Source of the DNA: Tetrapyrgos nigripes
Taxonomy: Eukaryota; Basidiomycota; Agaricomycetes; Agaricales; Campanellaceae
DNA length: 64,000 bases
Direction: 5' to 3'
NCBI GenBank assembly: GCA_013368315.1
Contig: JAACJM010000177.1
Location: 1 to 64,000 of the forward strand
Shown here: in pieces, positions 55,221-64,000 of the stretch
Layout: every line of letters starts with the position of its first letter
Numbering within the stretch: the first letter of the stretch is position 1
Translations under genes and position numbers: made by a program
Notes under the pieces: generated by a model
Seen by the model: only the letters and a program-made list of their open reading frames with translations
Databases searched by the model: none
What the model was told of the DNA's origin: nothing

Positions 55221-56750
55221 ACAAACAGTATCAGCTGAAAGAGGTTAGGAAGACTCAGTGAGGCCACTGACATGGATCACACGGTCAAATTCGCTCAACT
55301 CAGACAACGTTGGAACGTGAAACAAAGGGCAAGCATCGGCGGCGAGACGAAGACATTGGGAGAGAGTCCCAATGGAACACGATGGAAACAAATGACCTCA
55401 TGCGGAGATCTCCGTTTCAAAATTTAAACCCCCTTGCTAGGACCGGCTGATCGGTGGGACACGTCCCTCTCCTCCCTTCGGTCGGAGTCGGGGAATGATG
55501 TCGGATTTCAACATCGGATTTGGTATCCGATTTCGGCCGAATAAAATTATTCAACCACACGTGATAGATTCTCACGCCTCAGTGCTCTAGACTCTTCCGC
55601 CCAATTTCCGTCAGGTGCAGTTATCCCTTGCTATGTATGACTCGCTCTTCCCATCGCTCTCCTGAAGAGAACTCGAAAAACACTGGCATGTAACAATCTG
55701 CTCTTCCGCTTATCTAGCAAACAGACGACTCAGGACTTGCTCAAAATCGAAATCATCTAGCGCCGGCAGAAGTACCCGCTACCCGGAGCCGCAGTGACGC
55801 CTAACGCTCCGCAGAAGGTCCAAGCTATGCTTACTTGTGGCAAGCTCCAGCTTCATATGTCTGCTTTATCTTCTCTCTTTGCAACGTCTGCAGCTCTCGG
55901 GTTGCAATATGATACTAGAGCTACTCACGTTGGTGTGCGATGCTATGCAAACGAACTTGAAATGAACCGGTACTACTATTGTTCAATGTCTGAAGAGTCT
56001 TTCAGAGCCATTAATGGTCATCGCCGCAGTCTGTTGCAGTCTGCAGAAATGATGATCTGAAGGGTCCAACTTCGCGTTGTAACCTAAGTATCCGAGTCCG
56101 GGATCAGCGTGTCGAGCTCCACAGCTCCCCACATCCACGAGCCTCCTTCTCTGATAACCTTACCGCTTACGAAGAACTAGTGCTTTGAATCACGCAGTTG
56201 TGGAACGGAGAATTGATTTTCACTGTGGCTAGATTGGCTGGTGTCCGTTCGGCGGATGACATCCTGATAGTGTCCTTTGGTGTTTGTGCTCTCTTCCTTC
56301 ATGTCTCTACCTATGTCCTGACTTAGCGTGTCTTCGACACTCTGGAGCTCGACTGCAACTTCTCGTTCCTGAGTTCAACCTTAAAAAGCTGCATTACGCA
56401 AGCCACTTGTTAGAGTTGTTTCCATTCTTGATCTTCGCTGCGGCCTTGGCTTATTTAGGCTTGGCTTCTATGAGTGGGCATATGCATGCCAAGAGCATCA
56501 AAAGTCGGTAGGCAATAGTGCTTTACCCATCCTCCTCTCTTTTTCTCTGCTATCTCAGAGACGCAGTATCTAGTTTTGTCACACAGCAGTTATCTGCCTT
56601 GTGTTCTACATGTGGCAACGAAGTCAAATCATCTGGGAACGCTCCTCCCTTGCCTTCGTTTCCACTCTCCATGTGCTCGAACGCCTACCGACGACTCAAT
56701 CCGTATATGGCAATCTAGAGTCATCGAAGGGAAGCCTACCTCACGACGCG
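55221..56750. other. Transition into gene space; one unsupported short frame
   Basis: GC content rises here. An 88-residue plus-strand frame (55794-56060; starts MTPNAPQKVQAML) and others at 56284-56720 have no recognisable domain. The segment includes the promoter region of the protease gene at 56889. Confidence 0.3.
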
Positions 56751-56758
56751 TATAAAAG
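56751..56758 (+). promoter_or_regulatory. TATA box of the deuterolysin-like gene
   Basis: TATAAAAG lies 131 bp upstream of the ATG at 56889 and is followed by a pyrimidine-rich leader (CTCTTCGTCTTC), as in strongly expressed fungal genes. Confidence 0.65.
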
Positions 56759-56888
56759 GTCTCTGCATTCCTCCATCTTGTCTCCAAGGTGTTTTTCCGC
56801 AGCTCCTAGTACTTCCCCAGTTCTTCCTTGACAACCCACCTCTCTTCGTCTTCATTGCTTCTCTTGACTAACCTTCGACACAAACATC

Positions 56889-58422
56889 ATGATGTTCACC
56901 ACTATCCCCATCGTTACCCTCCTCGCTGGTCTCGCCGCCGCCAATCCCGTCAAGAGAGCCGGCACCGAAGGTCTCACTGTCAAGCTCACTCCAGCTTCTT
57001 CGAGCATATCCTCCATCGACGACTTGAAACTTGTAGCAGAAGTGACGAACACGGGTTCTGAGGAAGTCAAGGTCCTCAAGTACAGCACCATCCTCGACAG
57101 TCTGCCTACCCGCTCATTCTCGGTCTCGAAGAATGGCACGGATATTGCGTTTACTGGTATCAAGGTGATTTTATACCCTCTGTCCATATATGTTATTTAT
57201 TTGATTTTGACGCGACGAGGAATGATAGGCCACCGTTAAGGATGTTAATGCTGCTTTCATTACTATTGGTAGCGGAGAGACCGTCAAGGTCACTCACTCT
57301 GGTGAGTTCTTTACGCCGAGTACTTCCGTGTTTTTCTCCAAAACTTATTTGAATCTACTCTCTAGTCGCCAACATCTTCGACTTTGCCACCGCCGGCGCA
57401 GGCACCTTCTCCTTCACCCCTCGTGCTGATTTCAAGATCGCCGGTGCCGGCTCTAGTGCTGTGAAGGTCTCTGTCAACGTCCCAACCGTCGACGTCGAAG
57501 TTACCGGAGCCATCTCGAGGAAAGCCAGGCGTGCTACCAACGTCTGCGATGACGCTGATAAGGCTTCTTTTATTGATCAAGCGTAAGTTTTTATTTTTCT
57601 TCTTTTAGCCTAATTGGACCGAGCACATACAACCTACTGACTGCTTATTGTCTGAAATTTCTATATATAGTGTCACCGAGGGCACTGAGCTCGCCTCTAT
57701 CGCTGCTGATTATATCACCAGCGGTGATGGTGATTCCCTCTTTGAAGATTACTACGGCTCCAACTCTCCCTCCACTGTCGCTGACATTTTCAGCGCCGTT
57801 GCTAACGAGAACGATTCCGGCAGAGAGTGAGTACCACCTAGAATCCTCCTGTTCCTGGACTTGTTCTGATAGATTATTCGTCTACGTTGACCAGATTGAG
57901 CTGCGACGATCAGGAGAACGTCTGTGATGGAAATGTCATTGCCTACACCGTCATTGCGACCACTAACGCGAGTCTCTCCCTCCGCATCTCCTGAAGATAA
58001 TTGGATGAGGCACAAGAACTGACCAACTTTTCTTGCTCCACAGATCTTCTTCTGCGACATCTTCTTCGATGAAGTCGCAAACGAGCGGCTTTGCTCTGGT
58101 ACCTCGGTCGCTTCACGCAACATCCGCGGTGGAACTTTCTTGCACGAGGTGAGGATTCGACATCTCCCTAACTTCGATACGATGATTTCAACGAACTGAT
58201 TCCTTCTTATCCCTTCCCTAAACCAGATGACCCACGCCCTCGCTGATACTGACGATATCATTTACGGATGCGCCGATGACCGGGCTTTGTCTCCCAGTGA
58301 AGCTGTTCAGAACGCAGACAACTACAACGTACGCCTCTTTCTTTGACTACAGTAATGGTTTGCCTGACTCGATCTTTCATTAGTGCTTCTCCACCCAGGT
58401 TTACGCTGACACTCAGTGCTAA
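56889..58422 (+). CDS. Secreted deuterolysin/peptidyl-Lys type metalloprotease (M35)
   Basis: Eight exons: 56889-57164, 57229-57301, 57366-57582, 57671-57826, 57895-57967, 58044-58148, 58227-58328, 58384-58422, giving 346 residues without a stop. A signal peptide (MMFTTIPIVTLLAGLAAANP) is followed by VKR. A propeptide ends at KARR (169-172), leaving a mature enzyme of about 174 residues. The zinc site HEMTH is at 299-303, followed by DTDDIIYG (307-314), a variant of the GTxDxxYG motif, whose last Asp would be the third ligand (aspzincin type). Cysteines at NVCDD, LSCDDQENVCD, FFCD, YGC, NCF and the C-terminal QC suit disulfides. The fifth intron appears to have a GC donor (57968). The likely role is extracellular protein degradation. 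Confidence 0.93.
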
Positions 58423-58949
58423 ATCAGCCAGAACTCTGTTTCATGTGAATGTATCATCATATCATTTTTTATTCCTATCTGCACGCATGTAGAGTACATG
58501 AACTAGAATCATGTATTAACATAACCTAACGCACCAAATGAGTCATGATTTTTTCCTTTTCTGCAATCTTTTCAGACGAACAGCCTCATAAGTTGTTGTT
58601 TCCAATCAGCCAGTCATGATATTTGACCTCGAGCTCCATAGGATCACGTAGAACTTTTTCAGACGAACAGTCATGATATTTAACAACACCTCGAGCTCCA
58701 TTATGATCATACGTAGAACTTTACAGGTAACTACATTGTATCGAATACACTAACTAACTAAACCTCTCAAAGGTCAACCGAGTAAAGTACTAGTTGGGTA
58801 AATGGACTGCATAACTAATCATGATCATGACTTTCTTCAGAAGCTCAGCTCCTGGTGGAACATAACAGAGAAGACGCATCAGCCTGAGTTTGAGTCGAGA
58901 TATGAGATATGGTCCAGCCAGATGGTTGTTTTCATACTGCAAAAGGCGA
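58423..58949. other. Intergenic region with an imperfect duplication
   Basis: Between two converging genes. TTTTCAGACGAACAG, GTCATGATATTT, CCTCGAGCTCCAT and ACGTAGAACTTT occur twice in the same order (58571-58660 and 58658-58735), an imperfect tandem duplication. No gene is seen. Confidence 0.6.
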
Positions 58950-59880
58950 CTAGGCCTTCAGCTGAGAAGGGGATACCCAATCTTTCGAGTAGAACGTGTG
59001 TGTAATCATGTTCGGATCGACCTTACATACGACGTAAAATGGACCATCTGGTCCTTCGTGAAGTCCATAATTATAAGGCTTGCCCTAAAGGTTGAGAGGT
59101 ATATTAGTGTGATAGTCCAGAGCGATAGTTCAAGAGACTCACTAAAGCTGTCAGCGGCCCACTTCGTATAATCAAGAATGTCCCGGGTTTCAAATACGAA
59201 TTCCCTCTAACAGAAGACGTAGGTGCCCATGAGTGGGAAAGTTTTACTACGTCTCCTGGCTGGAGAAGTACGTGAAGATATGTCAGGTCAACTTCTAGCA
59301 AGGTTTACGGGCCACTCACGTCATAGTACCCAGCAGATGGTACCTGTCCCATGGCAGGGGAAACTGGTTCGATGATACTGCTCGGAACGTAATTCGTGAT
59401 CTTGACACCCATGTCCTTTTTCCAGCCGGCGTGTACCCTACGCTGCGAACAAACTCGATATTTGGCGTTTGTGGCACTTGAAGGGTAGTTCTAGAAGTGG
59501 TCATGTAAGTCCGATGGAAATGAAAGATAATGAAACGCAAGCGAAATGAAGGCCATTGTGGCGTCAACCCCATAGTTAAGTGGACCGACAACAACGTCCA
59601 TACTTGTTCCAATTGAATCCAGGAGAATTTACGGACAGTGTAAACTCACCGGGGTGCTCTTCTCCACCTCGCATATCTGGACATACTCGCCGACGTCGAA
59701 CGTTATCTGCTCTGTTGGCGAACCAGGGAAAAGAAGTGGCGAGTTCACCACGCGATATCCTTCGACCAAGCCAGCTCTGATCTGGACTTCGTTCCCTACT
59801 TCGTAAGAGTGCCCGCAATACGCGTTCTGTTGAGCACTGAGTCGGGGAGGCAAGACGTAGAGAGCGTTCATGGCGACCAT
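58950..59880 (-). CDS. Hypothetical protein, four exons, 217 residues
   Basis: Exons on the minus strand 59880-59650, 59490-59320, 59259-59143 and 59084-58950 all join in phase 0 with GT-AG introns, 654 nt in total. The protein starts MVAMNALYVLPPRLSAQQNA, contains ITFDVGEYVQICEVEKSTP, VKITNYVPSSIIEPVSPAMG, PGDVVKLSHSWAPTSS, LKPGTFLIIRSGPLTAL and ends KDWVSPSQLKA. Repeated short hydrophobic strands with Gly/Pro turns suggest a beta-rich fold. No signal peptide, membrane segment or known family is evident. The clean phase-0 joins argue for a real gene. Upstream is a possible membrane-protein gene on the same strand. Confidence 0.7.
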
Positions 59881-60126
59881 GGGTAGGGGAAGACCCCAGA
59901 GGGCAAAGACCGGACAAAGCGGAGCTAGGCAGAGCAGCGAATGGAAGAGTAGTCACCGTCCTTTTATAACGTCAAAGCGATCTGGAATGGATCCAAAATT
60001 CGCAATAACACAGCCCTTGAGTACGTACTTTTGACTTTTCAAGTGGGTATAGCAATGACGAATGTGAAATGGAGTAAGTATGTAGGTGTGTGTTACTTGG
60101 CAAAGGAAGCGTAGACAAAAGCATCG

Positions 60127-61030
60127 TCATTGAACTGGGGAGTGGGAAAAGAGATTAATGATCCTATGGGTCTCCGGATCTGACAGAATTGGTACTGCCG
60201 GCTCCTCAGTATGAGTAGAAGCAACAATCGATGTGCTGCCACAGGAACCAACTTGGAGGTCACCAGAGCGCCGCTGAGGACCTCGACCGGTCTCGTACAG
60301 GTTTTCTCCTGAATATTCATGGCAACACCCGCTGTACAAGCCCAGATTCAGTAGTATCGCCAAACTAAGAATTTGAAAAACGGCACCTACATCCACCCGG
60401 TGAATGGAACGTCCACGATTTTGGTACCGGATCGAGGTGTCATTCCTCCCCGAGTTATCGTCTGACTTGAGTATAGCTCTCAGTCAGCAGATGCCGGGAG
60501 TTAAAGTGAGCTATGATAAGTATGGAGACAAGGGAAGGAATGACGACAATCTGACTTGAAGACAGAGATGCCTCATGGAAAACATGAGGCGAGTTTCCAA
60601 CATTAGCACTTATTTCATCCCTGAAGCATCGCCACCTGAGCATCTTAGCCCATTTTAGGGTCCAAAATTATCACTGGTGACGAAAGCAATGAAGTTGAGC
60701 TGAAAGAGGATAATCGCGGAGATCGTCATTGACGTCTTGAATGGTTAAAGTCCCATAAGAAGTAGAAGATGCTGCAAACTTTAGATTCGGAGGCCAGTCC
60801 AATTGCGGGAGCCCCACACAACGAGGTTGACACGTTCAATGGCCCCGACTTACGAATTGAAAACCATGTAGACCTCCAAGCTTCACTTGCGATCCAATGG
60901 AACACGAGACAAGGCACAACTGACTGCTTGTAGACTCCCAGTAATGACGTATCTCGGCCTCCCGTATGAAGCCACAGTCTCCGGTGAGTGAGGAAGAAAG
61001 GTGATATTAGACTCAAAACTTTCCGCAATG
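60127..61030 (-). CDS. Possible multi-exon membrane-protein gene, poorly resolved
   Basis: The most 3' frame reads VGAVFQILSLAILLNLGLYS followed by a polar tail (ENLYETGRGPQRRSGDLQVG, TEEPAVPILSDPETHRI) with a stop at 60127, as a last helix plus cytosolic tail would. Further upstream, 60455-60643 has a hydrophobic stretch (IVVIPSLVSILIIAHF) and 60726-61028 a Trp/Leu-rich one. I could not chain these into one model, and splice sites are ambiguous. The layout would suit one of the basidiomycete multi-pass membrane families, but that is a guess. Confidence 0.3.
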
Positions 61031-61115
61031 AAACAACATAATACCAACTGAGAATTCAGAGAACCTACTGGCGATCAGCAGCTCCAACTTCAGCCCCAAA
61101 ACCTTCAGGATGTTA

Positions 61116-64000
61116 CTAAAGCTGAGAACGACGCGCTTCATCAATAATCACGTCTGCTGCTTTCTCTGATATCTGAAAAGGATATGCGTCAGAGCGTCAG
61201 AGCGCCTGCTGCCTGAAAATCCGGTCGTCAAGAAGAACGTACCATGTATATAGGAGTAGTTATGAAAAAACCCGGAACATTTGGCCACGAACTAGCATCC
61301 ACGACACGAAGGTTGTTGACGCCGCGTACTTTGAAGTTACCGTCAAGGACCGCGTTGTCGTCTAAACGAATGGAGTAAGTGATATGTTACCCCTTACGAA
61401 GAAGGATTGAAACGCACCATCATCTGGTCCTATAGCATTCGTACAGCAGGCATGGTGACCTATAAATAGTATTTGAATCAATTCAAGATAACCCTCCTTG
61501 ACAAAGCTCACTCACCAAAAACATTCCTATAAATATACTCCTCAATCTCCTCATCACTCTCCACATCCTCACCCGGAGCAATCTCCTTCTCCACATACGG
61601 CCCAATCAATACCGATCCTCTAATCAACTTTCTAATCCTCTTCAACGCTTCGCGTAGATCCACTACATCTTGATAGCCCCTATCTGCGTCTTGGAATCGG
61701 TTTTTGTGGATTTGAAGGATATCTTGAGGATGGGACCCAGAAAGTCGGACGGTTCCAAGAGAAGAAGGGTGAGCTTTGAGAGCTATGGCTGTGATGGAGT
61801 TGTGGGATTTGTTTGCGAGAAGTTGGGGGTAGCCTGGAATGGTAGACGTTGGATTAATTATTCTACGTGAAGGCGTGAGGACTAGACTGATGAATCACCT
61901 CTCACAAAACCAGGGAAATAAAATGGACCGAAATATGACAGGATATCAGGTGGGGATGGGGCTTCCGAGCTGTCTTCGCCTCTAGGGGATGTACTCGTAA
62001 TAACATCAAGTGCTGAAAAACTATACACGTTTTTCCCTCCGCTTTCCTTCCAATACTCCAAACACGGGTCTTCCTCTGGATCAGAAAGGAATGTACATCC
62101 ATTGAAAAAGGAAAAGTTGCCTTTGGTCTGGAAGATCATCGCGATTTCGTCGTGGTCTGTCATTATTCATCAAGGGATGTAAGAATGACTTGTTGGCTAG
62201 TACTTTACCTTGAAGATTATTCCCTACACCGGGAAGATGGACCACAGGTTCGATAGCATGTTCTTCAAGATGTGAGCTATTTCCGATACCCGAAAGCTAG
62301 CAGGTTACAATAAAGAATCAGCAACATCCTTTACTGTTCCTCGCGCGACATACCATGAGCTGGAAAATACAATCCACATCCAGATCAGTACTTGTATTGC
62401 ATTCCGAAGAGAAAATTAATGAAACTAGTGAGAAATTGAACGCACCAACTGAGGACTCTGAAACACCCCTGCACTAACAATCACCTCTTTCCTGACCAGC
62501 ACTCTTTCAACCCTGTCTTCAAGAGACTCCTCTTTCCCATCAAAATTACTCGCAACTGGAAGAGCACCCCAGATACGAATTCGACGCCATACGCTGTAAC
62601 TCTGGGCTCGCGATCGGATTCAAGGTCCGACTCTTGACAAAGAAGAATCTTAGTAACGAACGTGTCCAAGGCGAATACGAGTCTCCCTTCTCTCCCTTCT
62701 TCGCTACTAGTACCCTCCAAGTCACTGATAGAATCTTCCACTGAACCCAAAAAAGATGACTCGTGCGACGACGACGGGCGGAGGAGGAGGAGAAAGAGTG
62801 ACTACGCTGCTGCTGTCCCTTGGCCTCAAGCGTCTTATTAACCTCAACAAGCCGATCTCTGACCGAACTCCTTTCATGGTTCGTCTCGTCGATTGTGAGA
62901 CTGGGTAGACTCACGCCAGTAGCATCGTCAGAAGAGAGTGCGTTCAGGTCGAGGATAAGTGGTTCGGAGAGAGTTAAACCAAGGAAGAAGGAAATAGTTT
63001 GGAGGTCTTGTATATATATGCGCATATATTCAGGGTATATGATCGTCAGACCGTGTAAAGTTAAATCAGACAACAAGGACTCACCAAAGAACTTTGGATT
63101 AAACGCCGTAAGAACGGGATTCACGCTCGTCTTTAACCACCCTGGGGCCAGGGCCGGACCAGTAATAGGTCCGCTATCCAAACCACTACCTCCACTCACA
63201 AGATTCCCAGTCCCAGTCCATTCCCACTCCCAATCTTCAACACATTCTCAATGAAATTGAAGGGTCAGGGAATATATTCATCCCGGAAGGCTCGTTGATG
63301 GAGCCAACTTGATGTCGAAATATCGACCCCAAATCACTCCCAGTATCTCTTCGAATCCTTTCAGTGTAATACCCCTGCATATACTCCCGAGACCAAGTTG
63401 GATCTCCAAACGTTTTAGCAAGAGAGTCAAAGTCAGAACGAGTTCCGGCGATGATGTTTAGGAGGGCGTTGTGGATCTGTACGTGGTCGTCATGACCATC
63501 AAGTTGATATCAGGGATGTGTTGAGCGTGTTGAGCGTGTTGAAGGTGGAAGAATATACGCATATACGTGATCAAAACGCCAAAGGAAAGGTCGCCAGGCG
63601 TGTCGAGGGCCATTATACGCGCATATATCAAAAAGAAAAGACGTTAACAGGGTATCGCCTTATAGATAATATGCATGTACAGACCGTACATCCACCAAGC
63701 CCACGAGCTCTAGGATACCAAGCGTCATTTTTCTGAAAGCGAAATCCTTCTGGATATTCGCTGACGGTGTAGTTGAGATCGAGTTGGGGATCTACGTAGT
63801 GCCATAGTGTCAGTACATCATAAAATTGTCGTAAGACTCGGAGTCGTAAAGAAGAGCTAAAAAGGAAAAGACTCTGAAAAATGACTCACCATCAGAAGCC
63901 CGAGCAAAATACAACGGAATCGTTGTATTTAGATTATTCACGTCGTGTCCGGCGTCAAATACTAGAACTATATTGCACACGGCGGGTAATCGTGTCGTCG
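61116..64000 (-). CDS. GMC oxidoreductase, 5' end beyond the window
   Basis: Many short exons on the minus strand. From the right edge: VLVFDAGHDVNNLNTTIPLY (end of the FAD-binding fold, where a Glu is more usual than Asp), DPQLDLNYTVSEYPEGFRFQ, WYPRARGLGGCT then IHNALLN (the GGS/T-x-x-N-like motif, here GGCT-IHNA), FGDPTWSREYMQGYYTERI, GNLVSGGSGLDSGPITG, GIGNSSHLEEHAIEPVVHLP with GVGNNLQG, then SFSALDVITSTS, and GTVRLSGSHPQDILQIHKNR. The C-terminal catalytic part has GHHACCTNAIGPDD, NFKVRGVNNLRVVDASSWPN, VPGFFITTPIYM and ISEKAADVIIDEARRSQL with a stop at 61116. The His of GHHACC and the Asn of SSWPN fit the GMC active-site pair. The substrate (alcohol, choline, aryl alcohol or other) cannot be told. 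Confidence 0.9.

Noticed and set aside
55794..56060. 88-residue plus-strand frame as a protein-coding gene
   Set aside because: No domain, splice context or promoter supports it; kept only as a note in the intergenic entry.

Overview
The window looks like a repeat-dense stretch of a basidiomycete genome, most likely a mushroom-forming Agaricomycete. The reasons are a KDZ-type transposase with a CxC2 zinc cluster, chromodomain Ty3/Gypsy retrotransposons, many short introns of about 45-90 bp, an M35 deuterolysin-type protease and a GMC oxidoreductase. All calls come from reading the sequence; no database search was run, and family names rest on recognised motifs.

Layout. 0.6-4.6 kb: two head-to-head, repeat-associated genes, a minus-strand multi-exon relic and a plus-strand gene with an RNase H1 N-terminal-like domain. 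5.7-10.3 kb: a decayed KDZ transposase gene, split inside an exon by a 768-bp element with 258-bp inverted repeats and a TCA target duplication. 10.6-13.5 kb: a minus-strand multi-exon gene of unknown function, followed by an LTR-like segment. 15.5-16.3 kb: a gag relic joined directly to an LTR fragment. 18.8-19.6 kb: small inverted-repeat elements.

21.7-47.5 kb is one pseudogene of a PD40/WD40-like propeller protein (amidohydrolase-associated type). It has been broken open by a CACTG-ended element (24367-46252, TCA duplication) that itself hosts further insertions: a decayed Ty3/Gypsy copy (26527-38376, GACAT duplication), a solo LTR (TTATC duplication), and inside that solo LTR a young Ty3/Gypsy copy (38792-45160, TTAAG duplication) with an uninterrupted 1214-residue pol frame. 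The older Gypsy copy carries two large palindromic fold-back elements, one in its 5' LTR and one in gag, and an unclassified insertion in the integrase region. The order of insertion can be read from the target duplications.

47.7-55.2 kb holds more small elements, a tRNA-like (SINE-like) segment, a solo LTR, an unrecognised gene fragment and a 154-bp minisatellite. From about 56.7 kb the sequence turns into ordinary gene space: a secreted deuterolysin-like protease with eight exons and a TATA box, a four-exon 217-residue gene of unknown function, a poorly resolved possible membrane-protein gene, and the 3' part of a GMC oxidoreductase gene that runs off the right edge.
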